From contig CAYTFK010000260.1 of NCBI GenBank assembly GCA_964436865.1, positions 1 to 10,119 on the forward strand: a DNA stretch of 10,119 nt, read 5' to 3'. The translations under genes were made by a program, and so were the position numbers. The notes beneath the pieces were generated by a model. It searched no databases. It worked only from the letters and a program-made list of their open reading frames with translations, and was not told the DNA's origin. Origin of the DNA: JAXGPP01 sp964436865. Lineage in GTDB: Bacteria; Planctomycetota; Planctomycetia; Pirellulales; Thermoguttaceae. This document shows, one piece after another, positions 1 through 7,618 of this stretch. Position 1 is the stretch's first letter. Every line of letters begins with the position of its first letter.

Positions 1-58
1 CAGACAACGAGGACGCGGTCAAGGAGTCACCCTAATCCCCCCTTCGCTGATCGCCTGA

Positions 59-1141
59 TTAGCGCTGTACTCGTGCCGATCCGCCCTTGGCGAAAGCCTC
101 GACTTCCGGCAGTCGGGCCATGGTCACATCGCCGGGGAAGGTTGTCAGCAATGCGCCATGCGCCCAGCCGAGGCGGATGGTGTCTTCCGGATCTCGCCCG
201 GCAATGAGGCCATAGATCAGCCCGGCGGCGAAACCATCGCCACCTCCGATCCGGTCGAGCACGTCGAGCTGGCAGGTGGGGCTGACATAACGTTGCCCGT
301 TGAGCCAGAGCACTGCAGCCCAGTCGTGTCGATTGGTTGAGTGCACCTCACGGAGCGTCGTCGCGACCATCTTCACATTCGGGAACTGCTCGACGACTCG
401 TTCGATCATCTGGAAGAACGTCTCGGGGTCGAGCTTCGACTTCGAGGCCACCTCGGGTCCCTTGATGCCGAGTCCCTTCTGCAGGTCTTCTTCGTTGCCG
501 ATCAGCGCGTCGACCTGGCCGGCAATGCGGCGCAAGACCTTCTGAGCCCGCTCCAGGCCGCCAATGGGGGCCCAGAGTTTCGCCCGATAGTTCAGATCGA
601 ACGAGTTCACTGCCCCGTGCTGATGAGCGGCCTGCATGCCTTCGATGATTGCCTCAGAAGTCGTCTCGGAGAGGGCGGCAAAAATGCCTCCGGAATGAAA
701 CCAGCGGACGCCGCCGGCATGGATTTTCGCCCAGTCGAAGTCGCCGGGTTTGAGCAGCGCCCCGGCTTCGTTGCAGCGATTGTAGAAGACCACGGGCGGG
801 CGGACGCCATGACCGCGATCGCTGTATACGGTGGCGATATTTGGGCCGCGAACGCCGTCATGTTCAAACCACTTGTAGAATGGAGTAACGCCCATCTCCC
901 GAACCCGCTCTTGCACCAACTCGCCCAAGCCGTAGTTGACCATCGCCGTCGCGATTCCGGTCCGCAGGCCGAAGCACGAGGCAAGGTTCGCGGCCACGTT
1001 GTATTCGCCGCCGGAAATGTGAATATCGACCGAGCGGGCCTTGCGAAACGGAATCACCCCCGGGTCGAGCCGGTGGACCAGCGCCCCCAGAGAGAGAAAG
1101 TCGAGATCACACGCTTCTTCACGAATCTTCAAGCCGCTCAT
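59..1141 (-). CDS. kdgK: PfkB-family sugar kinase, probable 2-keto-3-deoxygluconate (KDG) kinase
   Basis: The 360-residue protein belongs to the ribokinase/PfkB superfamily. These cytoplasmic enzymes transfer phosphate from ATP to a sugar hydroxyl; KDG kinase makes 2-keto-3-deoxy-6-phosphogluconate, the entry to lower Entner-Doudoroff and uronate catabolism. Seen in the sequence: the substrate-side glycine motif GGEYNVA (44-50), DLNYRAKLW (182-190, the DxNYRxxLW pattern of KDG kinases), GNEED (215-219), and the C-terminal PfkB signature around DRIGGGDGF (296-304), where GGGD supplies the anion hole and Asp302 would be the catalytic base. The usual motif is GAGD, so the middle glycine is a small variation. 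The ATG at 1141 is preceded by GAGGAGG about 5 bases away. The gene has its own promoter at 1190-1218. It lies 282 bases downstream of a secreted beta-helix protein, which fits a polyuronate pathway. Fructokinase or another PfkB specificity cannot be excluded; the family call is sure, the substrate less so. Confidence 0.85.
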   Translation of the reverse strand: MSGLKIREEACDLDFLSLGALVHRLDPGVIPFRKARSVDIHISGGEYNVAANLASCFGLRTGIATAMVNYGLGELVQERVREMGVTPFYKWFEHDGVRGPNIATVYSDRGHGVRPPVVFYNRCNEAGALLKPGDFDWAKIHAGGVRWFHSGGIFAALSETTSEAIIEGMQAAHQHGAVNSFDLNYRAKLWAPIGGLERAQKVLRRIAGQVDALIGNEEDLQKGLGIKGPEVASKSKLDPETFFQMIERVVEQFPNVKMVATTLREVHSTNRHDWAAVLWLNGQRYVSPTCQLDVLDRIGGGDGFAAGLIYGLIAGRDPEDTIRLGWAHGALLTTFPGDVTMARLPEVEAFAKGGSARVQR

Positions 1142-1189
1142 AAATCCTCCTCGACAACACGAACCACCGCCGAACGCGCAAGAGCAGTG

Positions 1190-1218
1190 AGGCTACCACC
1201 TCCTCCGGTGGTTGTCAA
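1190..1218 (-). promoter_or_regulatory. Sigma70-type promoter of the KDG kinase gene, with a dyad in the spacer
   Basis: Read on the minus strand, a perfect -35 TTGACA (1218-1213) is followed after exactly 17 bases by TAGCCT (1195-1190). Transcription would start near 1183 and leave a leader of about 42 bases with a strong Shine-Dalgarno site. The spacer is almost entirely an inverted repeat, ACCACC (1195-1200) and GGTGGT (1207-1212) separated by 6 bases, placed where a repressor would block polymerase. No regulator gene is visible in the window, so the operator role is inference. Confidence 0.6.
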
Positions 1219-1423
1219 TCGCCTGCGAAGCTCCGCGAAGGGCGTTGCCAAGGGTCCGCAATTCGGGTCTGGTGCGTTGCGGCAACGCGACAATTCTGAC
1301 CTGGAGGCGAGCAAGTACGCCTTTCCAAGCCAGTACGTTCGAGTCGGGCGAAATGAAGTCCAGCCGCGCACTCGTCGGGCCAACGCATCATGTTTGCCCG
1401 GCGTTCTGGTGAGCTCGCTACGG
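1219..1423. other. Intergenic region between the KDG kinase and beta-helix genes
   Basis: I see no gene here; open frames across it have no family resemblance or convincing start. It holds a 15-base palindrome GCGTTGCGGCAACGC (1274-1288), about 140 bases upstream of the kinase start. A 6-bp hairpin, GCTACG (1417-1422) and CGTAGC (1430-1435), straddles the stop codon of the beta-helix gene. Neither is followed by a T-run on the minus strand, so no clear intrinsic terminator separates the two genes. Confidence 0.5.
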
Positions 1424-3832
1424 TCACTTCGTAGCTGCCGCACGGAAGGACAGCCGACCGCCTCTTGTGAGATCCCACGTTTCGCCCAAGGTCCCGGCCC
1501 ACTGGATGAACTGATCGTCCTCGCTGCGATAGACCGTCACGTTCAGCGGCAAGGGGGCGCGATCACCCGGAGCGAATCGAAGGGCCGCCAGCGGGATCTG
1601 CCACTCGCATCGCCAGACAGTCCGATCGACCGCTGCGGCATAGCCAACCGCCGAGCCAAGCGCCCCGGCCTGGTCAACCGAAGCGCCTGCCACTGAGAGG
1701 CTCTGGAGAGTGCCGTCGGCAAAGCCTCGTAGCACGTAGACGATCGGCTTTCCGTCGGTCCCCTGCCCTTCTACGGCCAGTTCGACCGCTTCGTCCTCGC
1801 CCCAGGTGTGGCCCAGCTTGCGGTCCTCCGGGAACATGCTCACCACCGTCACGCCGACGTACAGGTTCGATTCGTCGGCGCAGAGTTTTGCCAACAGCGG
1901 AGCGCCGCGAGCGCGGCGCTGGTCGGGCAGCTCCCCGAGTCCGATGCCGCCGGGCGGCCACTCGTCGCCGTCCAGCTTGCCGTCGAGCACGGGCGGTTTC
2001 GCCACTGCGACGATATTCGCGTGGAGTGGCGACTCCCTTCGTTTCGGCGCAACGACCGGCATGGTCTCAGCGATGGCCGGCGCCACGTCGCCCGTCTGAA
2101 CGATCAAGTTCCCTTCCCATTCGGTCACCGCGTCGGGATCGCCGATGTTCAGCTTTCCATTCAACTGAAAGGTGTTTCCCGTCACCCGGAATCCCGCGCT
2201 ACGGGCAAACGACAGGTCCATGTCCCCCTCGGCAATGAACACGTTGTCGCGGAGCACGCAGTTGAGTGTCATGTGGTTGTGGGTGGGGCGAGCCACGCCG
2301 ATCGAGACGTTCTTCTCGACCACGCAGTCGCGGCATTTTTCGTCGAGGTAATAAGACGAGACGCCGTAGCCCTCGCCGATCTTGACGATGTCGCGGGCGA
2401 CATTCCGGCGGATCACATTACCCTTGGCGCCGCTCACGTAGATTGCCGCCCCATCGTGCATCTCTTGCATGCAGCGGTAGAGCAGGTTCTCTTCGATCAC
2501 GGTGCCCGCACCGCCGATTGCCATTCCGGAATACGACGTGTGATGAATCTCGTTGCGCCGAATGACGTAGCGCCCGTCGCGTCCGCCCGCGGCCAGCGCG
2601 ATCGCGCTGGGATAAAGCACGCCCACATGGTGTATCCGGTTGTTTTCGATCCGCCCGTCGCCATCGCCGACACGGCAGCCGCCGGCGCCAAGTTGATGAA
2701 GATGGCAACCGACGATGCTCAGCTCCCGGGTGCCGGATTCGCGGATCGCGTGGCCGGCCACGTTGGTGATCTCCACATCGAGGACGCGAATCGCTTCGCC
2801 TCGAGCGATCTGGATCGCGCCTCGGTAGGCGCTGGCGCCGAATCCGCCTGCCACGCAGGGGGTCGTTGTGGCCGAAAGGGTAAGCGATTTCAACGTCACA
2901 CTTCGAACAGGCTTTCCGCTCGTTCCCTGAAGATCAAAGATCGATTCGACGCGCGGCGCCACCGCGACGGCTTTGCTCATGTCTTCACCCGGAAGCGGCC
3001 AGTAGACGATGCGCCCTGCATCGCGATCGAGATACCACTGACCGGGTTCCGTCATGCCTTCGCGAACGTTCCACACGACATAGCTGTTCACTCCAAAAGC
3101 GCCCGGCGGGCTTTTCGATGGCGTGGAGAACGTCAGCGTACGACCATCAGGGTCATGGTCCGCCAAGCCGACCATCGACTCGTCCCACATGTGGTATATG
3201 GTGACTTCCGCGTTGCGAATGCTCAGCCACGATCCCAAATCGCCCGCGGCGTATTTCATGGTGGTTAGTTCGGCCGCGGTGGGCTTCCGCTCCCATCCCC
3301 CGCCCGCCGTGCTCATCCAGCGGACCGGGAACCGCGATTCGTGCTCCAGCCGCCCGGTTTTCGGCAGACGGGCTCGGGGGCAGAGGCGGTCGTTGACCAC
3401 CAGCGCGCGAAAGTCCCACGTGCCCGCCGATACTTCGGGTACATCTGCCGTCCAGAAGTTCTCCCCGTCGCTGCGCCAGCCAGTGATACGCCGGCCGCCG
3501 TAGACGACAGTCTCGCCGACCCCCTCGCCCTCGATGGTCAGGTTTGCATCCCGGGCATCGAGCACAACGGTCTTTTCCAGGTAATGGCGACCCTGGCCGA
3601 GCACGATCCGGCGCGCCGCTGGCGCCTGCTGGCGGCTGGCCTCCAGCGCAGCGCCCAGTGTGGCCATCGGGCCGTCGTCCTTCTTCTCGTTGGGCTGCGC
3701 AAGCTGGCCGGTCCACGCATCATTGCCGTCCGGTGAGACATGCCACGTCGGCGGTTCAGCCGCAACGGATGTCGCCGAGATGCCAAGAAGTACAATCCAG
3801 AGTGCCAGCTTGCTCAATGGCCTGATTCGCAT
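1424..3832 (-). CDS. Secreted right-handed beta-helix protein with C-terminal CBM9/DOMON-like domain
   Basis: I start this 802-residue protein at the ATG at 3832 because GAGGAGG lies 7 bases upstream and a clean Sec signal peptide follows (basic MRIR, hydrophobic core to residue 22, VAA cleavage site near 25). The frame stays open 12 codons further upstream, but that start would bury the signal peptide. Mature domains: an N-terminal stretch WHVSPDGNDAWTG (30-42) typical of pectate-lyase-like beta-helix proteins; a middle part with WYLDRDAGRIVYWPLPGEDM (266-285), which resembles GH141-like and related beta-helix hydrolases; and PbH1 repeats with an asparagine ladder (IENNRIHH 395, IRRNEIHH 424, IEENLLYR 446, IRRNVARD 474, VEKNVSIG 505, LRDNVFIA 527). 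The C-terminal domain begins with PVLDGKLDGDEW (614-625) and includes LYVGV, as in CBM9/DOMON sugar-binding domains. It probably binds and perhaps cleaves a plant or algal polysaccharide outside the cytoplasm. I cannot assign the substrate or catalytic residues; lyase, hydrolase and epimerase activities are all known on this fold. It lies 71 bases after the propeller gene and may be co-transcribed with it. Confidence 0.9.
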   Translation of the reverse strand: MRIRPLSKLALWIVLLGISATSVAAEPPTWHVSPDGNDAWTGQLAQPNEKKDDGPMATLGAALEASRQQAPAARRIVLGQGRHYLEKTVVLDARDANLTIEGEGVGETVVYGGRRITGWRSDGENFWTADVPEVSAGTWDFRALVVNDRLCPRARLPKTGRLEHESRFPVRWMSTAGGGWERKPTAAELTTMKYAAGDLGSWLSIRNAEVTIYHMWDESMVGLADHDPDGRTLTFSTPSKSPPGAFGVNSYVVWNVREGMTEPGQWYLDRDAGRIVYWPLPGEDMSKAVAVAPRVESIFDLQGTSGKPVRSVTLKSLTLSATTTPCVAGGFGASAYRGAIQIARGEAIRVLDVEITNVAGHAIRESGTRELSIVGCHLHQLGAGGCRVGDGDGRIENNRIHHVGVLYPSAIALAAGGRDGRYVIRRNEIHHTSYSGMAIGGAGTVIEENLLYRCMQEMHDGAAIYVSGAKGNVIRRNVARDIVKIGEGYGVSSYYLDEKCRDCVVEKNVSIGVARPTHNHMTLNCVLRDNVFIAEGDMDLSFARSAGFRVTGNTFQLNGKLNIGDPDAVTEWEGNLIVQTGDVAPAIAETMPVVAPKRRESPLHANIVAVAKPPVLDGKLDGDEWPPGGIGLGELPDQRRARGAPLLAKLCADESNLYVGVTVVSMFPEDRKLGHTWGEDEAVELAVEGQGTDGKPIVYVLRGFADGTLQSLSVAGASVDQAGALGSAVGYAAAVDRTVWRCEWQIPLAALRFAPGDRAPLPLNVTVYRSEDDQFIQWAGTLGETWDLTRGGRLSFRAAATK

Positions 3833-3903
3833 ATTCAATCCTCCTCGGCTTTCTTCTGTCCGAAGCATAAATGTCGTGAAGATCCGACCGATAGCTTTGG
3901 TCC

Positions 3904-5457
3904 CTATTGATCTGCCTGCCGGTAAGGCTCGGTGGTGTCGATCATCGAAGGTCCGGGCGACCGCACATCGACTCTAGTCGCATGCTCCGAGAGGGCAGCT
4001 CGTCTGAGCGCTGCGGCGCTGACGGGTACGGGACCAGTGAGCAGCTCCGGGACGCTGACCGTATTGAGAAACGACTCATAGAATTCGGGATCAGCCTGGG
4101 GCAGCATGAGCGGCTTGTGGGCCTTGCCGGACTCGTCGATGTAGCTTAAATAGCACCGGGTGAAGACTCCACCTCCCCGCTTGCTGCTGAAAGCAATCCA
4201 TCGCGAATTGCTCGACCAGGAATGCCACGACTCCGACGACTCGCTGTTGATCGCCAGCCTCTCATAGGTTCCTGTCCGCAGGTCCATCAGGTACAGATCG
4301 CTTGTCGGCTGGTAGATAGGAAAGCACCCATAGCGGCACATGCAGAAGAGAAGGTACTTCCCGTCCGGCGAAAGCCGCGGCAACAGGATGCTGAGCCCTG
4401 TCTCCTCCGCCCTCAGGACCGTTTCGGGGGTCCCCCATCGATCGTGCTCGATATCGTAGGCAATCCGCACCAGATCGTACTTGACCTCGCTGTAGCGCTC
4501 GGGAGGCACGGTATCGCTATCGGTCCACAGCCGAGGGGCGCGGCAGTAGTAGAGCCAGCGCCCATCGGCCGACCAGGCGGGGTAGGTGGCAAGCTGCGCT
4601 TCGCTGGAGGCGCCGGGAACCTGCTTCGAATCGCCGGCGTCGACGCGAAAGTACGCCAGCGCGGACTGCAGATCGATGACATCGCGGACTTCCGGCGAAG
4701 CGGTATGGAAGAACTGCCGCACCTTGTTTGTGGAATAAACCGCGATCCGGCCGCTGGGATGCCAGGCGGTGTAGCCGAACGTTGAGCCCAGCTTGGTCAC
4801 TCGGCGGCCGTCGCTCACGAGGGTCGCTCTTCCAAAGCTATCGCTACGGATGCCCACAAGCATCCTCTGCGGGTTGTTCGCGGGAAAGCTGTGACAGTTG
4901 ACGCAGGCGGTGCCAAGCGGTTTGCCGTCCAGCACGGGCGATTCATCGCCGGTGGCCAGGTTGCGCTGGTAAATGCCCACCCGGTCCCAAGTGTTGTGTA
5001 CGGGCGGAATCAGGCGGTACACGAGGTAGGGATCAATCGCCTCTCTGGCGATGCGGTTCTCGATCGTGTCATACCGCCGCCATCGCCCATTGTTCTCGAC
5101 AAATACATCCCATCGCACTTTCTTCCCGGCGTTGCAGCCCAAGAGGGCCCTCCAGCGGCGCGGCGGGATGACAATCGCCGGAGAGCGGCTCAAGATCCCG
5201 ATTGCCCCCCCCGCTTCTCCTTGCATGCGGACGAAGAACCTCTCGCCCTGCTCACGGATCGCGAAGTTCAACGGAGCGATGTTCGGTGGCAAGACGATGC
5301 CGGAGTAGTCCGGACGGATTCGCGGAGGTCGCGCGACAGGGGCCGCATCGCGCACGTCAGGAAGTCTCTGCCAAAGCGCCCACCACGTCCCGCCTGCGAT
5401 CGCCGCGAAGGCGATGGCCGAGATCAGAAGCCTCCAGCGAGCAGGCCTGCGCATCAT
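3904..5457 (-). CDS. Membrane-anchored TolB-like beta-propeller protein with one c-type heme site
   Basis: The protein has 517 residues. A positively charged start (MMRRPARWR) and one hydrophobic segment (about 10-28) make an uncleaved anchor or signal peptide, so the rest should be periplasmic. CVNCH (185-189) is a CXXCH covalent heme c site and the only one in the protein. Propeller blades of the PD40/TolB type follow: YTAWHPSGRIAVYS (229-242), YPAWSADGRWLYYC (292-305), LPRLSPDGKYLLFC (359-372) and WHSWSSNSRWIAFSSKR (411-427). The stretch YGCFPIYQPTSDLYLMDLRTG (376-396) resembles what I recall of the so-called TolB-like translocation proteins of Bacteroidetes. The ATG lies one base after the stop of the upstream membrane-protein gene, so translation is probably coupled; its own ribosome site (GGGATGG) is weak. 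The second ATG, at 5454, is equally possible. The function is unknown; a redox or sensing role on a membrane complex with the neighbour is inference. Confidence 0.88.
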   Translation of the reverse strand: MMRRPARWRLLISAIAFAAIAGGTWWALWQRLPDVRDAAPVARPPRIRPDYSGIVLPPNIAPLNFAIREQGERFFVRMQGEAGGAIGILSRSPAIVIPPRRWRALLGCNAGKKVRWDVFVENNGRWRRYDTIENRIAREAIDPYLVYRLIPPVHNTWDRVGIYQRNLATGDESPVLDGKPLGTACVNCHSFPANNPQRMLVGIRSDSFGRATLVSDGRRVTKLGSTFGYTAWHPSGRIAVYSTNKVRQFFHTASPEVRDVIDLQSALAYFRVDAGDSKQVPGASSEAQLATYPAWSADGRWLYYCRAPRLWTDSDTVPPERYSEVKYDLVRIAYDIEHDRWGTPETVLRAEETGLSILLPRLSPDGKYLLFCMCRYGCFPIYQPTSDLYLMDLRTGTYERLAINSESSESWHSWSSNSRWIAFSSKRGGGVFTRCYLSYIDESGKAHKPLMLPQADPEFYESFLNTVSVPELLTGPVPVSAAALRRAALSEHATRVDVRSPGPSMIDTTEPYRQADQ

Positions 5458-5458
5458 T

Positions 5459-7360
5459 TCACCATCCCGAAACGCTGCAGGTCAGATAGAAGAAGTAGGA
5501 ATCGCCCAAACCCGCCTCGATCACCGCCGTCAACGCTTCTTCCGGGTTGGCGGCGCCCGACATGAGGCGGGAGAAATCCTCGGCCCGCTGGAGTATCTGG
5601 GGATCGATTTCCGATCTGCTCGCGGGCGGCGCATCGCGGCATGACCGCGCATGGGCCACCACGGCTTCCTGGTAGTACCTCGGAATTCTGGTGCAGGAAA
5701 AGGCCTTCAGACGCGGGAGGTTCGCCACGACCTTGTCGGGCCTCTTTTCGCAAAGGTAGTGGGCCATCAGCAGTTCGAACGCCATCCGGTTACGCGAGTT
5801 CTTCTCAAGCAGAGCGTTCAGCCAGTCCTCCACGCTCGTGAGCTGAACAACGCTGTCTTGAGAGGGCATGTTGCTGCGAACTAGCGATACTAATCGGTCA
5901 CGCTTCAGCGTTGGGTCCGCCTCCAGTTGTCGCAGCATGTCCTCCGCGGTCCGGCGATGGAAAGGGTGTTTAGCCAACGCTCTGAGAAAGACCTTTGCCG
6001 CCTCCGGACGGCCCTTGATGACGTGGATGACCGCCAATTGTTTCAGGATCGCCGGTTGCTCGCCCGAGATTGCCAGAGCCTCGCAGGCAGAACGCTCGGC
6101 CTGGTTCACCAGGCCGACGTCCAGGAAAAGCCGGCTCTCCTGGAAGCAGGATCCCAGGTCCTCGTGCTCCTTGGGCGTGGAGAACAAGTCCACTCGTTGC
6201 TGGGGATAGCGGAACATCTCGTCGCCCAGTCGGCCCGTGTGACAGAGCGCCTGCATTACGTTGCGGTTGCAGCGGTGATTGTAGATCCTTTTCGGCATCC
6301 GGCCTGCTGATCTCAAGACCTCCGACCATTGCCCCTGCTGGGCGTAGTAATCGGTTTCCAGCACAGTTTTTGTCAGAGAGTCCAACGAGAGCCATGCGAC
6401 TGCACCGACGCCAACGAAGAACGCCGCTGTTCGCAACCACTCCACGACCGGCCCGACCTGCACAGGGCGCGTGCTTTGAACGGCCGAATGACCGTGTCGG
6501 CGCGGAGACTCGGCCAGTTTGGGAGTGACCAAGGCGCTGTGTGAAGCTCTTTGGCCTGATGCCCGTCCCCACAGCGCACTGCCGGCTAGCACCGTCGGGA
6601 AGAACAAGTACAGCGCCAGTGTGTGGGACCATTGTTCCGGCTTCACGCCGGGAACAGAATCCAGGAATCCCTTGTAGGCTTCCGCCATGCCAATGCCCGT
6701 TATCACGCTTGCGGCCCACGGGACGACCAAAGAAATGCCCAGCGCCACCGCAGCCAATCGTGCCCGACCCTCGATCAACAGCGAGTCAATGGCCACAAGG
6801 ACTGCAAACAGCAGGCTACCCGGGCCGACGGCATGGTACAGGATCGGATAGACAAGGACGACCGTCGTTATCCGCCAGGCCGTAGCCTTGGGCGCGAAGC
6901 GGACATAGATCGAGTGGCTGGCCAGGGCCGCCAGTAGCGTCAGGATCATGTTCAGCGGGTGGCTGTAAGCGCAATACATTACCAGGAGGATTGCCGCGGG
7001 AACGCACGGCAACACAAGCCCGACCCTGCCGCCACCTCGGCGGATCAGGCCTCTGACGAAAAAAACCATACAGCACGCGGCGGCCGCGACGACCAGGGCA
7101 CCTGCCCAACCGAAGGCATAGAACTGCGAGAGCAAACGAGTGCCGTAACTGGCTACTCCCCCGACCTTCGTCAGGTGCTCCTGGAAGAACGTCCAGTCGG
7201 TGTGGAAGAAGAACGGTTGATATGGTGTGAAGATGCCCAGTCCATGGTAGATCAGGCGAGGGTCGACGGCCAGCCACACGCACAAGTAGAAGAGCAGGCA
7301 GAAGATCCCGGCAGCCATGCTGCCGCCAGCAGTCGCGGAGGTGGTTGTCTCCTGGCTCAT
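5459..7360 (-). CDS. Multi-pass membrane protein with helical-repeat C-terminal half (DUF6057-like)
   Basis: I start at the ATG at 7360 (633 residues); an in-frame GTG at 7366 would add two. Neither has a strong Shine-Dalgarno site. Residue numbers below use the GTG start. The N-terminal half holds about seven or eight hydrophobic segments (near 17-35, 86-106, 117-134, 138-153, 164-182, 186-198, 204-224, 247-267, 311-331). The soluble loop before segment two, with VGGVASYGTRLLSQFYAFGW (68-87), matches the pattern I remember for DUF6057 of Bacteroidetes (GG, Y, R, LxQF, WxGA). From about 335 onward the protein is soluble and alpha-helical, with TPR-like pairs such as LFLDVGLVNQAERSACEALA (413-432) and LAVIHVIKGRPEAAKVFLRA (444-463). 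It is followed one base later by the heme-bearing propeller gene, and that pairing is itself part of my reason for the family call. The biochemical role is unknown. Note the Cys-rich segment AAAACCMVFF (94-103) in the second membrane span. Confidence 0.85.
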   Translation of the reverse strand: MSQETTTSATAGGSMAAGIFCLLFYLCVWLAVDPRLIYHGLGIFTPYQPFFFHTDWTFFQEHLTKVGGVASYGTRLLSQFYAFGWAGALVVAAAACCMVFFVRGLIRRGGGRVGLVLPCVPAAILLVMYCAYSHPLNMILTLLAALASHSIYVRFAPKATAWRITTVVLVYPILYHAVGPGSLLFAVLVAIDSLLIEGRARLAAVALGISLVVPWAASVITGIGMAEAYKGFLDSVPGVKPEQWSHTLALYLFFPTVLAGSALWGRASGQRASHSALVTPKLAESPRRHGHSAVQSTRPVQVGPVVEWLRTAAFFVGVGAVAWLSLDSLTKTVLETDYYAQQGQWSEVLRSAGRMPKRIYNHRCNRNVMQALCHTGRLGDEMFRYPQQRVDLFSTPKEHEDLGSCFQESRLFLDVGLVNQAERSACEALAISGEQPAILKQLAVIHVIKGRPEAAKVFLRALAKHPFHRRTAEDMLRQLEADPTLKRDRLVSLVRSNMPSQDSVVQLTSVEDWLNALLEKNSRNRMAFELLMAHYLCEKRPDKVVANLPRLKAFSCTRIPRYYQEAVVAHARSCRDAPPASRSEIDPQILQRAEDFSRLMSGAANPEEALTAVIEAGLGDSYFFYLTCSVSGW

Positions 7361-7411
7361 GTCCACTGGATTGCTCAGATCTGTCCCGTGACTGGCGGCA
7401 GTACCAGACTC

Positions 7412-7440
7412 AGGTTAGCAGCAGGCTTTTGCCGGCACAA
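7412..7440 (-). promoter_or_regulatory. Candidate promoter for the DUF6057-like/propeller operon
   Basis: On the minus strand TTGTGC (7440-7435) and TAACCT (7417-7412) are spaced by 17 bases, and the -10 is preceded by TGC, an extended -10 pattern. Each hexamer matches consensus at only three positions, so this is a plausible but weak call. Transcription would start near 7405, about 45 bases before the ATG. Confidence 0.35.
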
Positions 7441-7447
7441 CTGTATC

Positions 7448-7466
7448 GCGGCCCGGGAATGGCCGC
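7448..7466 (-). repeat. Small hairpin between DUF1559 and DUF6057-like genes
   Basis: GCGGCC (7448-7453) and GGCCGC (7461-7466) form a 6-bp inverted repeat around a 7-base loop. It is the third hairpin in a row after the DUF1559 gene. No T-run follows on either strand; it sits just upstream of the candidate promoter of the next operon. Confidence 0.4.
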
Positions 7467-7492
7467 ACTATGAATCGAAGTTCCACGCGGCA

Positions 7493-7532
7493 AACGAAGA
7501 AGGACCGGAGGCGGCTCCGGCCCTTCTTCGTT
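7493..7532 (-). terminator. Large hairpin downstream of the DUF1559 gene
   Basis: AACGAAGAAGG (7493-7503) pairs with CCTTCTTCGTT (7522-7532). After one A/C mismatch, CCGGAG (7505-7510) pairs with CTCCGG (7515-7520) around a GCGG loop. That gives 17 base pairs in a 40-base element, far beyond chance. No T-run follows on the minus strand, so it may end or protect the DUF1559 transcript without being a classical intrinsic terminator. Confidence 0.6.
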
Positions 7533-7560
7533 GATTCGAGGTAGCGGTCGATCTTGATGG

Positions 7561-7590
7561 CTCCCTTGCCCCGTAAAAGAGGCAAGGGAG
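7561..7590 (-). terminator. Perfect 10-bp hairpin 28 bases after the DUF1559 stop codon
   Basis: CTCCCTTGCC (7561-7570) and GGCAAGGGAG (7581-7590) form a perfect stem with a 10-base loop. Its place just after the stop codon at 7619 suggests a transcript-end structure of the DUF1559 gene. It lacks a downstream T-run. Confidence 0.6.
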
Positions 7591-7618
7591 TTGCAGAACG
7601 ATCACACTGCTGGTGAGT

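Noticed and set aside
1138..1443. Possible 101-codon minus gene between the kinase and beta-helix genes
   Set aside because: It overlaps both neighbours at its ends, covers the kinase promoter and Shine-Dalgarno site, and has low-complexity Arg-rich content.
341..1696. Long plus-strand open frame of 451 codons opposite the KDG kinase
   Set aside because: It is antisense to a clear PfkB kinase and extends into the next gene. Its sequence is rich in Arg and Ala with no domain or ribosome site, as expected of a GC-rich shadow frame.
1808..3268. Long plus-strand open frame of 486 codons opposite the beta-helix gene
   Set aside because: The minus frame has a signal peptide, repeats and a binding domain. 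The plus frame has no recognisable motif and is a shadow.
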